The notes under the pieces were generated by a model. It searched no databases. It was not told the origin of the DNA and saw only the letters and a program-made list of their open reading frames with translations. A DNA stretch of 64,000 nucleotides. It comes from Catenulispora sp. EB89 (GTDB lineage Bacteria > Actinomycetota > Actinomycetes > Streptomycetales > Catenulisporaceae). The stretch's first letter is position 1. The number at the start of each line of letters is the position of its first letter. The stretch covers positions 62,001 through 126,000 of the forward strand of contig NZ_JBGCCU010000027.1 in the NCBI RefSeq assembly GCF_041261445.1, read 5' to 3'. The translations under genes and the position numbers were made by a program. Of this stretch, positions 1 through 8,234 are shown in pieces.

Positions 1-645
1 GTCGAGGGCCAGGGCCAGATGCTGCCGGGCTGGGAGCAGGGGCTCAAGGGCCAGGCCGCGGGCAGCCGGGTGGAGCTCACCGTGCCGCCGGCGCTCGGGT
101 TCGGCGCCAAGGGCAGCACCGACGGCAAGATCACCATCACCGGCACCGACACGATCATCTTCGATCTGGACATCGTCGGCGTGTACCCGTCGGCGCAGGC
201 CGACATCCCGGCCGGCACCGGCGTGCTGAACGACCCGACGCTGCCGACCGTGGGCACCGCCGTGGGTACGGCCGACCCGAAGGTGACCATCCCGGCCGGC
301 AAGCAGCCGCCGGCCGGCGCCGTCTACAAGCCGGTCATCGTCGGCAAGGGCCCGCAGGTGAAGAAGGGCCAGACCCTCGTGGTCCAGTACGAGGGCCTGG
401 TCTGGCGCACCGGCCAGATCTTCGACTCCTCGTTCAGCAAGGGCAAGTCGATCTTCGCCACCCCGATCGGGGTCGGCGCGGTGGTGCAGGGCTGGGACGA
501 GGGCCTGATCGGGCAGACCGTGGGCTCCCGGGTCCTGCTGGTGATCCCGCCGGACAAGGGCTACGGCGCGCAGGGCCAGCCGAGCGCCGGGATCCAGGGC
601 ACGGACACGATGGTGTTCGTCGTGGACATCCTGGACGCCCGGTGA
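1..645 (+). CDS. FKBP-type peptidyl-prolyl isomerase, tandem domains (5' partial)
   Basis: The frame is already open at base 1, so the start lies upstream. The visible part encodes the C-terminal half of one FKBP domain (PGWEQGL, then TDTIIFDLDIVGV) and a complete second one from about residue 110 (QYEGLVWRTGQIFDSSF, VVQGWDEGLIGQ, PPDKGYGAQG). FKBP proteins catalyse cis-trans isomerisation of prolyl bonds in protein folding. Tandem actinobacterial FKBPs of this type are usually secreted lipoproteins, but the signal peptide would be outside the window. A second, single-domain FKBP follows 78 bp downstream. Family assignment is firm; substrate and location are inferred. Confidence 0.93.
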   Translation, partial: VEGQGQMLPGWEQGLKGQAAGSRVELTVPPALGFGAKGSTDGKITITGTDTIIFDLDIVGVYPSAQADIPAGTGVLNDPTLPTVGTAVGTADPKVTIPAGKQPPAGAVYKPVIVGKGPQVKKGQTLVVQYEGLVWRTGQIFDSSFSKGKSIFATPIGVGAVVQGWDEGLIGQTVGSRVLLVIPPDKGYGAQGQPSAGIQGTDTMVFVVDILDAR

Positions 646-674
646 CGCGGCGGTGACCGCCGAAGACGCCCTGA

Positions 675-680
675 TAGCGT
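675..680 (+). promoter_or_regulatory. -10-like hexamer upstream of the second FKBP gene
   Basis: TAGCGT lies in the 78-bp gap between the two FKBP genes. Transcription starting 6-7 nt downstream would give a leader of about 37 nt before the ATG at 724. It suggests that the second FKBP gene can be transcribed separately. No clear -35 box is visible. Confidence 0.4.
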
Positions 681-723
681 AACGAGAAGTCCACCCCCGA
701 GCAGGATTGGGAACAGCAAGCCC

Positions 724-1098
724 ATGAGTCTTGAAAAGCCTGAGATCGACTTCCCCGACTTCCCGGTCCCCGCGGACCTGGTCATCGAGGACATCACCGT
801 CGGGGCCGGCGAGGAAGCCAAGGCCGGCCAGCAGGTGAAGGTGCACTACGTCGGCGTCGCCTACTCCACCGGAGAAGAGTTCGACGCCTCCTGGAACCGC
901 GGCTCGGCCTTCGAGTTCCCGCTCGGCGGCGGCCGGGTCATCGCCGGCTGGGACCGCGGCGTGGCCGGCATGAAGGTCGGCGGCCGGCGCAAGCTCGTCA
1001 TCCCGCCGCACCTGGGCTACGGCGACCGCGGCGCGGGCGGCGCGATCAAGCCGGGCGAGACGCTGATCTTCGTGGTCGACCTGCTCGGCGTGAGCTGA
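724..1098 (+). CDS. FKBP-type peptidyl-prolyl isomerase (single domain)
   Basis: 124 residues making one compact FKBP domain with no signal peptide, so it is probably cytoplasmic. The family core is intact: VHYVGVAYSTGEEFDASW, then VIAGWDRGVAGMKVGG, then IPPHLGYGDRG, ending in TLIFVVDLLGV. The length is typical of stand-alone bacterial FKBPs. It catalyses prolyl isomerisation. The ATG at 724 follows only a weak purine-rich stretch. A strong hairpin terminator follows at 1111-1143. In actinomycetes a pair of FKBP genes often lies near the proteasome accessory genes, which fits pafB and pafC downstream. Confidence 0.95.
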   Translation: MSLEKPEIDFPDFPVPADLVIEDITVGAGEEAKAGQQVKVHYVGVAYSTGEEFDASWNRGSAFEFPLGGGRVIAGWDRGVAGMKVGGRRKLVIPPHLGYGDRGAGGAIKPGETLIFVVDLLGVS

Positions 1099-1110
1099 GC
1101 CAGCCGTTCT

Positions 1111-1143
1111 CGATGGCCGTCCCGGGCTCCGGGACGGCCATCG
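1111..1143. terminator. Hairpin terminator after the FKBP genes
   Basis: A perfect 15-bp stem (CGATGGCCGTCCCGG and its complement) closes a 3-nt loop 12 bp after the FKBP stop codon. There is no T-tract, as is common in high-GC actinobacteria. Confidence 0.75.
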
Positions 1144-1261
1144 GCGTGTCCGGCGGCGTGTCCGGCGGCGGTGCGCCCCACCAGGCCAATCCGCGGCGAG
1201 TGGCCCGGGACCAGCCCTCCGACCTGCCCCGCGGCGCTCCCGGCGTGGCAGCATCGTCGGT

Positions 1262-1891
1262 ATGCCTGTCGCGTCCTTCGCCGCGTTGCTGACCGTCTGG
1301 ACCCTGGCCCTGCTGATCCCCGGCCCCGACTTCCTCGCCGTCTCCCACGCCTCGGTGGCGCGCTCCCGCCGCGACGCGGTCTTCGTCGGCCTCGGCGTCG
1401 CCGCCGCGATGGCGGTCTGGGCCACCACCAGCCTGGTCGGCCTGACCGTGCTCCTGGTCCGCTTCCAGCCGGTGTTCGAGGCGGTCCGCGTGGCCGGCGC
1501 CGCCTACCTGCTGTGGCTGGCCTTCCAGCTCCTGCGCTCGGCTGCGCGCCGCCGCGTGCACGGCCCGGCCGCCGGCGCCGCCGGCATCCGTCCCCGGGGC
1601 GCCGTGTCCGCCTTCCGGGCCGGCTTCCTGTGCAACATCGGCAACCCGAAGGCCGCCGTCTTCTTCTCCAGCGTCTTCGCCGCGCTGCTCCCGCCGCACG
1701 TGGACTGGGAGTACCGCACCGCGATCGGCGTCGCGATCCCGGCGATCGGCGTGGCCTGGTACGTGCTCGTGGCCTGCCTGTTCTCCGCCAAGCGCATCGC
1801 GGCGGCGTATGCCAGGGCGCGCCGGGTCGTGGACGCGGTGACCGGGACGCTCTTCGCGGTGCTGGCCGGCGACCTGCTGATCGCCGAGTAG
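1262..1891 (+). CDS. LysE/RhtB family amino-acid exporter
   Basis: 209 residues with about six hydrophobic segments, the normal size for LysE-type translocators. The N-terminal PGPDF motif (around residue 20) and a conserved NPKAAVFF segment (around residue 128) identify the family. These proteins export amino acids or similar small metabolites across the inner membrane; the substrate cannot be told from sequence. The ATG at 1262 lacks a ribosome-binding site but lies 7 nt after a -10-like CAGCAT, so the mRNA may be leaderless. It is a single gene, convergent with the anti-sigma domain gene. Confidence 0.88.
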   Translation: MPVASFAALLTVWTLALLIPGPDFLAVSHASVARSRRDAVFVGLGVAAAMAVWATTSLVGLTVLLVRFQPVFEAVRVAGAAYLLWLAFQLLRSAARRRVHGPAAGAAGIRPRGAVSAFRAGFLCNIGNPKAAVFFSSVFAALLPPHVDWEYRTAIGVAIPAIGVAWYVLVACLFSAKRIAAAYARARRVVDAVTGTLFAVLAGDLLIAE

Positions 1892-1938
1892 CGGCACCGG
1901 GCCGCGTCAGCGGCCGGCAGCACCCGCGCGGCCCCGCA

Positions 1939-2538
1939 CTACCCCAGCGTCAGCTCGGCGATCGGCGTCCCCGACAGCGTGTGCGCGCCGCCCGAGGGCT
2001 CGACCGACACCACCAGCGAGGCGGCGGGCGCCGGGATCGACACCACGACGATGTCGTTCTGCGGTGCGTCGAAGCGCGAGGTGCCCGCCTCCAGCGGCGG
2101 CTGGCCGGCGCCGGTGCGGTACCAGAACTCGTAGGTCCGTCCCGTCTTGAGCGCGGGCAGGTCGTGGCCGGTGATGGCGAACCGGTGGAGCTTGGGGGAG
2201 TAGAACGCGGTCACCGAGCCGCCGCCGGCCGCCGCCTGCTCGGAGGTCTGCAGGCCCGGCGTCCCCAGCAGGAACGCGACCGCCTTCTCGTTCGCCTCCG
2301 CCGACATCTGGCGGTCGTGCACGCGCAGCGTCGTCCAGGCGAACGCCGCGGCCGCCAGGCCGAACACGACGCAGCTCAGGATGAGGACCGGGACCGCCCG
2401 GAGCTTGCGCTCGACCGGCGTCACGCTGTGTTCCTCGTGGCCCGCGCCGCCGGCTTCCCCGATGCTGATACTGACTTCCCCGACGCCTTCTTCGGCCTGA
2501 TCGTCGTCGATCCTGCCTTCTCCGACGCTCTCTTCCAC
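1939..2538 (-). CDS. Anti-sigma-K factor RskA-like C-terminal domain protein
   Basis: 199 residues if read from the GTG at 2538, which has GGGAGG 10 nt upstream; a TTG at 2544 is the alternative. The N-terminal ~50 residues are acidic and probably cytoplasmic, followed by one membrane segment (VPVLILSCVVFGLAAAAFAW), then an extracytoplasmic domain. That domain carries the RskA hallmarks: YEFWYRTGAGQPP and, near the end, VSVEPSGGAHTLSGTPIAEL. The zinc-binding anti-sigma domain usually found at the N-terminus is missing and no sigma factor gene is adjacent, so it may not bind a sigma factor. The family match is by motif; the role is unknown. Confidence 0.72.
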   Translation of the reverse strand: MEESVGEGRIDDDQAEEGVGEVSISIGEAGGAGHEEHSVTPVERKLRAVPVLILSCVVFGLAAAAFAWTTLRVHDRQMSAEANEKAVAFLLGTPGLQTSEQAAAGGGSVTAFYSPKLHRFAITGHDLPALKTGRTYEFWYRTGAGQPPLEAGTSRFDAPQNDIVVVSIPAPAASLVVSVEPSGGAHTLSGTPIAELTLG

Positions 2539-2611
2539 GGACAACGTCCCTCCCGGGTCTCGCCATTCAGGAGTGCAGCATCCCATAGTGCTGACAGCGC
2601 GGTGCAGGTGG

Positions 2612-3661
2612 CTAGACCGCCAGTCGGCCTGCGCACGCCGAGGCGAGGAATGCCGCGTAGTCCTCGTCCAAGCCACGGCCCATGGTGCTCAGCTTTACCG
2701 GACAGGAACGCAGGGCCGCATCCAGTCCGTCGACCGGTACGCGAATCACCGCATGCCTCTGCTCCAACTCCGCAGTCTGCGAAGCGACGCTGCTCCAGAA
2801 GGGGTCGTCCAGGTCCGGGAGCGCTACCTCTGCGCGTGCCAACGCGACCTTTCCATACGCGGTGAGACTGTGGTGGCTCAGCCCTTGGTGCCGGTCGCGC
2901 TTATCCCCTGAGGACACCCGCAGTGCGGCGATCGGGCGGCCGTCGAGTACCGCCGCGGCATTGATGGCCTCGCCACACGCGATCCCTGAGAACCCCCACT
3001 CCGTTCCGGTTCCGAGGTTCCCAGGTCCCTGCGTGACGATCGCGACGTCTGCCTTTAACACGTGGCGCGCCGCGAGGAGGCCGCTGTGCACCGTCACGCA
3101 CTCCAGATCCCCGCCGAACGCCTGCCCGACCGTGACGGTCCCCGCCGCGAGCCACCCTGCCGAACGCAGTGCGTCGACACTTCGTGAGAACCACAGGGGG
3201 AGCGCCCCTCCGTCAGTCATCACATAGGCGACGCGCGCAGAGGGGCGTTCAGCGCGGATCCCTGCGAGTACCGCAGGAAGAGCCGAGTGCAGATCCGCTA
3301 CTACTACCGGCATCCCCTCCAGAGAAGACGCCGTCGCTAGCTCTGGGTAGCGCTCCTCAGCGCCGTCCGCAACGGTCTGCAACGGCGTATAGCGCGCCTT
3401 CACCATGTGTCCCTGTAGAGGGGCGTCCTCAGGGAGCCGTGCCGGGATCGCCACGACCAGCGCATAGCCGCCGGTTCCCAACCCCAGCTCCAGCGCCGTG
3501 ACCGACAGCAGTACGTCGTCGCCGACCTCAGGCCGTCCGACAAGCGCTGGATAAGCGAGCGCGCGGAACATCTGCCCGTCTGCAGCCGTTACATCTACCT
3601 CTAGAGAACCGTGCCAGGCGCGGCCCACTACTGCCACCACCCCACGTCGCCACCGGATCAC
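2612..3661 (-). CDS. DUF3866 family protein
   Basis: 349 residues from a GTG at 3661. That start is chosen because a consensus -10 (TAGCGT, 3669-3674) ends exactly 7 nt upstream, as expected for a leaderless mRNA; an upstream GTG at 3712 would place the promoter inside the gene. The protein resembles DUF3866, a family often found near the actinobacterial proteasome and paf genes, with no established function. Visible features are an N-terminal beta-rich part, a central region with VAYVMTDGGALPLWFS, and TQGPGNLGTGTEWGFSG followed by RVSSGDKRDRHQGLSHHSLTA (split here only by wording). No signal peptide or membrane segment is seen. Confidence 0.78.
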   Translation of the reverse strand: MIRWRRGVVAVVGRAWHGSLEVDVTAADGQMFRALAYPALVGRPEVGDDVLLSVTALELGLGTGGYALVVAIPARLPEDAPLQGHMVKARYTPLQTVADGAEERYPELATASSLEGMPVVVADLHSALPAVLAGIRAERPSARVAYVMTDGGALPLWFSRSVDALRSAGWLAAGTVTVGQAFGGDLECVTVHSGLLAARHVLKADVAIVTQGPGNLGTGTEWGFSGIACGEAINAAAVLDGRPIAALRVSSGDKRDRHQGLSHHSLTAYGKVALARAEVALPDLDDPFWSSVASQTAELEQRHAVIRVPVDGLDAALRSCPVKLSTMGRGLDEDYAAFLASACAGRLAV

Positions 3662-3668
3662 CCGCCCC

Positions 3669-3674
3669 ACGCTA
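3669..3674 (-). promoter_or_regulatory. -10 box setting a leaderless start for the DUF3866 gene
   Basis: Read on the minus strand this is TAGCGT, separated by 7 nt from the GTG at 3661. The spacing places the transcription start on, or one base from, the start codon. Confidence 0.6.
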
Positions 3675-3862
3675 CCTGTCCGGTGACCCTCTGTTAGCCG
3701 ACCCGTCGTCACCCGCCCACCCGTCGCCCACCACCGCCCGTTGTGGGGACGCTTCGCGTCGCTGGTTCACTCGTTTGTGTTCGTCAATGTGTGCGACGCT
3801 GCGCCGTCCCACCGATTAGCGCTACCGTTCACGCGTAGCCGAGTTGTTGTAGGAGAGCGTCG

Positions 3863-4978
3863 ATGCCCGCCACGAAGACCGAGCGGTTGGTGAACCTGGT
3901 CATCTGCCTGCTCGCGTCCAAGCAGTACGTGACCAAGGAGCGCCTGCGCGCCACCCTGGAGCCGTATCGGGAGTGCCCCACGGACGACGCTTTCGAGCGT
4001 ATGTTCGAGCGGGACAAGGACGAGCTCCGCGAGATGGGCATCCCGCTGGAGACCGGCACCAACAGCGCGCTGTTCGAGGACGAGATCGGCTACCGCATCC
4101 CCAAGGACTCCTACAACCTGCCCGAGATCCGCCTGGAGCGGGACGAGGCGGCGGTGCTCGGCGTGGCCGCGCGCTTCTGGCAGCAGGCGGTCCTGGCCTC
4201 GGACGCCTCCTCGGCGCTGCTCAAGCTCAAGAGCGCGGGCATCGAGGTCGGCGACATCAGCCAGTCCGGCATCGAGCCGCGGGTGCGCACCGAGACCGGC
4301 GCCTTCGAACCGCTGCTGCAGGCCATCTGCGACCGGCGCCCGGTGTCCTTCCGCTACCGCAAGTCCGGCGAGGTGGACCCGGCGCTGCGCAGGGTCGAGC
4401 CGTGGGCCATCGACTCCTGGCGCGGGCACTGGTACCTGGCCGGCTACGACCGCGACCGCGGCGCCGACCGCATGTTCCGGCTGGACCGGATCGTCGGCGA
4501 GCCGGTGCTGATGGCCGGGCACCTGACCGAGCCGGTGCCCGACGACATGGACGTGCACGCCAAGGTCGCCGACTTCGCCTGGAAGCAGAACCGCAACGTC
4601 GGCACCGCCCGGCTGCGGCTGCGGGCCGAGACCGGCTTCCTGCTCCGCCGCCGCGCGACCGAGTGCGAGCAGGAGCTGCTGGACGGCGAGCCGACCGGCT
4701 GGGACGTGCTGACCGTGCCGCGCAACACCGGCATGGCCGGCTGGCTCGCCGAGTTCGGCCCCGACGTGCAGGTCCTGGAACCCCCGGAGCTGCGCGCCGC
4801 GGTGATCAACCGGCTGCGCGCCGCCGTCGAGGGCAACGCGCTGGCCGCCAGCGACGAGATGACGCACCCCGGAGCCCGGATCGGTACCCGTTCCAAGACC
4901 AGTACCCATTCCAAAATCGGTGCGCAGGCCGGCGCCGACCGCTCCGACACCGGCGAGATGACGGGAGCCACCCGATGA
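3863..4978 (+). CDS. pafB: WYL-domain transcriptional regulator PafB
   Basis: 371 residues. An N-terminal winged helix (LVNLVICLLASKQYVTKERL, residues about 8-27) is followed by a WYL domain (about 150-215, with VSFRYRKSG and GHWYLAGYDRDRGADRMFRL) and a C-terminal WCX-like part. PafB works with PafC as a heteromeric activator of the RecA-independent mycobacterial-type DNA-damage response; the WYL domain senses a single-stranded nucleic acid signal. TAGGAGAG precedes the ATG by about 7 nt. The stop codon overlaps the start of pafC (ATGA), so the two are translationally coupled. Gene order onward to tatA, tatC and helY matches that of mycobacteria and streptomycetes. Confidence 0.92.
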   Translation: MPATKTERLVNLVICLLASKQYVTKERLRATLEPYRECPTDDAFERMFERDKDELREMGIPLETGTNSALFEDEIGYRIPKDSYNLPEIRLERDEAAVLGVAARFWQQAVLASDASSALLKLKSAGIEVGDISQSGIEPRVRTETGAFEPLLQAICDRRPVSFRYRKSGEVDPALRRVEPWAIDSWRGHWYLAGYDRDRGADRMFRLDRIVGEPVLMAGHLTEPVPDDMDVHAKVADFAWKQNRNVGTARLRLRAETGFLLRRRATECEQELLDGEPTGWDVLTVPRNTGMAGWLAEFGPDVQVLEPPELRAAVINRLRAAVEGNALAASDEMTHPGARIGTRSKTSTHSKIGAQAGADRSDTGEMTGATR

Positions 4979-5946
4979 GCGGCGCCGCGGCCCAGGTCCG
5001 CCGGCTGTTGAACCTGGTGCCCTACCTGCTGGAGCACGAGGGCGCGAAGCTGACCGAGGTGGCCGGCGAGTTCAACGTCTCCGAGAAGCAGCTCCGCAAG
5101 GACCTGGAGACGCTGTGGATGTGCGGGCTGCCCGGCGGCCTGCCGGACGACCTGATGGAAGCGCACATCGGCGAGGGCGGCACCATCCACCTGGAGAACG
5201 CCGAGGCCATCGTCCGGCCGCTGCGCTTCTCGGTGCGCGAGGCGGTGGCCCTGCTGGTCGCCCTGCGCGCGCTGGCGCAGCTCCCCGGCGTCGCCGACCG
5301 CGACGCCCTGCTGCGCGCCATCGCCAAGCTGGAGGAGGCCGCCGGCGAGCGCGGCGCGGAGGCCTCGCAGCGGGTGACGGTCGCCTTCGAGGCGCGCGCC
5401 ACCGTCCTGGACCGCATCCGCCAGGCCCTGGACTCCGGACGCCGCCTGCGGCTGGAGTACTTCGTCCCCTCGCGCGACCAGGTCACCGAGCGCGACGTGG
5501 ACCCGATGCGCGTGATCCTCTCCGACGGCCACGCCTACCTGGAGGGCTGGTGCCGCCGCAGCGAGGCGGTCCGCGTCTTCCGCCTGTCCCGCATAGTGGC
5601 CATCGACGTCCTGGACGTCGCCGCCGAGATCCCGGAGTCCGCCGAGCCCCAGGACTTGGACGACGGCGTCCTCCGCCCGGCCGCGGACGACCCGCTGGTG
5701 ACCCTGGAGGTCACCCGCTACGCCCGCTGGGTGGCGGAGAACTACCCGAACGAAGGCGTCGAGGAACTGCCCGAAGGCGGCCTGCGCATCGCCCTGCGAG
5801 CCCCCGACCAGGGCCGCATCCTGCGCCTGGTGCTCCGCCTCGGCGCCGACGGCCGCATCGTCGACCCCCCGGCCCTGGCCGACCAGGTCCGCAAGACCGC
5901 CGCCGAGGCGCTGGCCCTGTACGGAGACGCCGAGGACGCGGCGTGA
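4975..5946 (+). CDS. pafC: WYL-domain transcriptional regulator PafC
   Basis: 323 residues from the ATG that overlaps the pafB stop. The N-terminal winged helix (RRLLNLVPYLLEHEGAKLTE) and the WYL domain (about residues 150-212, including RLEYFVPSRD, GHAYLEGW, VRVFRLSRI) mirror PafB, its partner subunit in DNA-damage regulation. The C-terminal third is a WCX-like domain. The downstream zinc-ribbon gene starts at a GTG overlapping this stop codon (GTGA), so three genes form one coupled operon. Assignment rests on domain order and on synteny. Confidence 0.92.
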   Translation: MSGAAAQVRRLLNLVPYLLEHEGAKLTEVAGEFNVSEKQLRKDLETLWMCGLPGGLPDDLMEAHIGEGGTIHLENAEAIVRPLRFSVREAVALLVALRALAQLPGVADRDALLRAIAKLEEAAGERGAEASQRVTVAFEARATVLDRIRQALDSGRRLRLEYFVPSRDQVTERDVDPMRVILSDGHAYLEGWCRRSEAVRVFRLSRIVAIDVLDVAAEIPESAEPQDLDDGVLRPAADDPLVTLEVTRYARWVAENYPNEGVEELPEGGLRIALRAPDQGRILRLVLRLGADGRIVDPPALADQVRKTAAEALALYGDAEDAA

Positions 5947-6644
5947 GCGGAGCGGGGGAGCCGCACGACTGGTTCGGCGGGGCCCGGCCGGAGACGGCCG
6001 ACCGTGCGCCGACTCCGGTCGCTGAGGCGTTCGGGCACCTGCGCAGGACGGACGAGGACGCGGCCGGCGAGTCGGACTGGTTCGCCGCGAGCGCCGCCGA
6101 GCAGCCTCCCGCCGCGAGTGTGCCCGCCGGACTCGCCGAGGTTTCCGCTGCGAGCGCGCCGGAGCGCATGCCCGCCGCCCCGGCTGCCAGCGCGCTCGGT
6201 GACTTTGCCGCCGCCGAACCCGCCGCCGAGCCAAAGCCTGAACCGGCAGCCCCGCCAGCTCCGGCCCCCGCTCCCGAAACCGACCCCCGCGTCCGTCTCC
6301 GAGCCCTGACCGGCGGCCTGGCCGACCTCTCCGACGCGATGGCCGCCATCGGTATCGAGTCCGTCGCCCTGCGTAGCGGACCCGAGCGCCCCGCCGCGCC
6401 GGCCCCCGCCCCGGCCGCCGACTTCCGGGTCCGCTGTCCGGACTGCGGACCGCAGTACGTCGCCGTCGCCGACGTCCGCTTCGTCGAGACCGGCGACGGC
6501 GCCGACGCCAACCGCTACCTGTTCACCTGCCCCGCCTGCGGTGCGCGGGTGCGCCGGCCGGCCGGGCCGGAGCTGGCCGAGATCCTGAAATCCGCCGGTG
6601 TGGCCACCCTCGCCCTGCGTCGCGGGCCCGGCCAGGCCCTATAG
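5943..6644 (+). CDS. Zinc-ribbon protein of unknown function, coupled to pafBC
   Basis: 233 residues from a GTG overlapping the pafC stop. Residues 1 to about 120 are low-complexity, rich in Ala, Pro and Glu and probably disordered. A predicted helix (LTGGLADLSDAMAAIGI) follows. The C-terminus is a treble-clef-like zinc ribbon with two Cys pairs, CPDC (about 165-168) and CPAC (about 196-199), followed by a short helix. Nothing in it shows catalysis; it might bind nucleic acid or a protein partner. Coupling to pafC suggests a link to DNA-damage regulation, but that is inference. The stop codon overlaps the -10 box of the next gene. Confidence 0.8.
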   Translation: MSGAGEPHDWFGGARPETADRAPTPVAEAFGHLRRTDEDAAGESDWFAASAAEQPPAASVPAGLAEVSAASAPERMPAAPAASALGDFAAAEPAAEPKPEPAAPPAPAPAPETDPRVRLRALTGGLADLSDAMAAIGIESVALRSGPERPAAPAPAPAADFRVRCPDCGPQYVAVADVRFVETGDGADANRYLFTCPACGARVRRPAGPELAEILKSAGVATLALRRGPGQAL

Positions 6645-6645
6645 T
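6640..6645 (+). promoter_or_regulatory. -10 box overlapping a stop codon, upstream of the small membrane gene
   Basis: TATAGT overlaps the TAG stop at 6642-6644 and lies 8 nt before the ATG at 6654, so the tat region can start its own leaderless or near-leaderless mRNA. Confidence 0.55.
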
Positions 6646-6653
6646 TTCCTCAC

Positions 6654-6863
6654 ATGTACTGGGTCCTGCTGATCACGATCACCGCCGTCGTCGTCCTGGT
6701 GATCACCGCCGCGTTCGGCTGGCGGGTGTTCGCCGCGGCCAAGGGTCTGATCCGGGAGCTGAAGAAGACCTCCGCGGTCCTGAACGACGCGAGCGAGACA
6801 TTGCGCGGTGTTCAGGAAATGGAAGGCGTCAAGGCGATGCGTGCACGGGCCCAGCACGATTAG
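6654..6863 (+). CDS. Small single-pass membrane protein
   Basis: 69 residues. One N-terminal membrane helix (VLLITITAVVVLVITAAFGW, about 4-23) is followed by a charged amphipathic helix (about 27-65) containing KGLIRELKKTS and a possible short coiled coil. The layout resembles TatA/TatB-like or DUF948-like small membrane proteins, but the Phe-Gly hinge of TatA is not evident. It sits 75 bp upstream of tatA, so a role alongside Tat export is plausible but unproven. The start follows a -10 box with 8 nt spacing and there is no ribosome-binding site. Confidence 0.7.
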   Translation: MYWVLLITITAVVVLVITAAFGWRVFAAAKGLIRELKKTSAVLNDASETLRGVQEMEGVKAMRARAQHD

Positions 6864-6938
6864 TCTTCGCATCGTGGCCGTGTTCATATCCGTGACGCCC
6901 TTCTGCCCGGGGCGTGTCGCACTGAAGGGGGTCGGCCC

Positions 6939-7163
6939 GTGTTCATGAGGCTGATCGAGATCGGTCTGATCGTGGTGGCGGCCTGGGCGCTGTTCGGGCG
7001 CAAGCGGCTGCCCGATTCGGTGCGCAACATCCGCAAGTCGGCGCAGATCATGAAGTCGGAGATGCAGGCCGCGGCGGATGACGTGGAGCTGCCCGAAGCC
7101 AAGGTGATCCCCGGCTCGATCGTCGACGGCGGTGCCAAGCGCGCCGACAACGCCCAGAACTGA
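6939..7163 (+). CDS. tatA: Sec-independent protein translocase subunit TatA
   Basis: 74 residues. A short membrane helix (IEIGLIVVAAWALF) is followed by the FGRKRLPDSVRNI hinge and amphipathic helix, the TatA/E signature, and a charged tail. TatA forms the pore-like assembly that moves folded proteins carrying twin-arginine signal peptides across the membrane. The GTG at 6939 is chosen because AAGGGGG lies 7 nt upstream; an ATG two codons later is possible. tatC follows after 15 bp. No separate tatB is present, as is usual at this locus. Confidence 0.92.
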   Translation: MFMRLIEIGLIVVAAWALFGRKRLPDSVRNIRKSAQIMKSEMQAAADDVELPEAKVIPGSIVDGGAKRADNAQN

Positions 7164-7178
7164 AGGACCTCCGAGACC

Positions 7179-8144
7179 ATGACCACGCAGGCCAGCGCCA
7201 ACGGGACCCGGCCCAAGGGCAAGAGCAAGCCGCCGAAGTCCGTGAAGGTCCCCAAGGACCCCGAAGGCCGGATGCCGCTCGGCGAGCACATCCGCGAGCT
7301 GCGCACCCGGCTGTTCCGCTCCTCCGTGGGCATCGCGCTGGGCGCGGTCGCCGGCTGGCTCGTCCACAAGCAGGTCATCCACGCCCTGACCCGCGCGGTC
7401 TGCGACACGAACGTCAAGGGCGTCGCCTACAACGTGACGAGCACCTGTAAGAGCGGCGTGCTGACCTCCTCGGGCACCACTTCCGGCATCGCGGTCGACT
7501 TCAAGGTCTCGCTGATGGTCGGCATGATCCTGGCCAGCCCGGTCTGGCTGTACCAGCTGTGGGCGTTCATCGCGCCTGGCCTGCACAAGAACGAGAAGAA
7601 GTACAGCCTGGGCTTCGTGGCCGTCGCGGTGCCGCTGTTCGCCGGCGGCGCAGCGCTGTGCTACGTGCTCGTCCCGCACGTCATGAGCGTGCTGCTCGGG
7701 TTCACCCCGTCCGAGTCGCCCAACGCGATCCCGCTGACCGACTACATCGGCTTCTTCCTGCGGATGGTGCTGGTCTTCGGCGCTTCCATGGAGGTGCCGC
7801 TGATCGTCGTGGCCCTGAACCTGACCGGCGTGCTGTCCTCCGAGCGCCTGAAGAAGTCCTGGCGTTACGTGACCTTCGGCATCTTCATCTTCGCCGCCGC
7901 CGCGGTCCCGACCGGCGAGCCGCTGGGCATGACGGCCCTGGCCGTCCCGATGTGCCTGCTGTACTACTCGGCCATCGGCATCGCGATCATGAACGACAAG
8001 CGCCGCGCCGCGCGCAACATCAACGCGAACCTGTCCCCGGACGAGGCCTCCGACCTCGACCTGAGCCCGGTCCCGGTGGACCAGGCGCGGCCGGTCGAGC
8101 AGGTCCGGCGCAGCTTCGACGACGACTACGACGACCTGACGTAG
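7179..8144 (+). CDS. tatC: Sec-independent protein translocase subunit TatC
   Basis: 321 residues with six predicted membrane helices. The TatC hallmark MPLGEHIRELRTRL is present near residue 30, after a basic N-terminal extension. VSLMVGMILASPVWLYQLW and WAFIAPGLHKNEKKY, the conserved cytoplasmic loop, follow. TatC recognises twin-arginine signal peptides and recruits TatA. AAGGA about 11 nt upstream serves as ribosome-binding site and overlaps the end of tatA, so the two genes are one operon. The acidic C-terminal tail of about 50 residues (ending in FDDDYDDLT) is longer than the minimal family fold. Confidence 0.95.
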   Translation: MTTQASANGTRPKGKSKPPKSVKVPKDPEGRMPLGEHIRELRTRLFRSSVGIALGAVAGWLVHKQVIHALTRAVCDTNVKGVAYNVTSTCKSGVLTSSGTTSGIAVDFKVSLMVGMILASPVWLYQLWAFIAPGLHKNEKKYSLGFVAVAVPLFAGGAALCYVLVPHVMSVLLGFTPSESPNAIPLTDYIGFFLRMVLVFGASMEVPLIVVALNLTGVLSSERLKKSWRYVTFGIFIFAAAAVPTGEPLGMTALAVPMCLLYYSAIGIAIMNDKRRAARNINANLSPDEASDLDLSPVPVDQARPVEQVRRSFDDDYDDLT

Positions 8145-8222
8145 GCCCGGCGGCCGCCACCCGGCGCACGCCCGGGATAACGCGCCGGTCACGGCGCCAT
8201 GACGGACGGGGCCACGCGCTGC

Positions 8223-8228
8223 TAGCGT
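8223..8228 (+). promoter_or_regulatory. -10 box of the lipid kinase gene
   Basis: TAGCGT is followed by 6 nt and then the GTG at 8235, which supports a leaderless mRNA. Confidence 0.6.
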
Positions 8229-8234
8229 TCGCGC

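Noticed and set aside
1171-2865. Plus-strand frame spanning the lysE and anti-sigma region
   Set aside because: Its translation is Arg/Pro-rich nonsense overlapping two better-supported genes.
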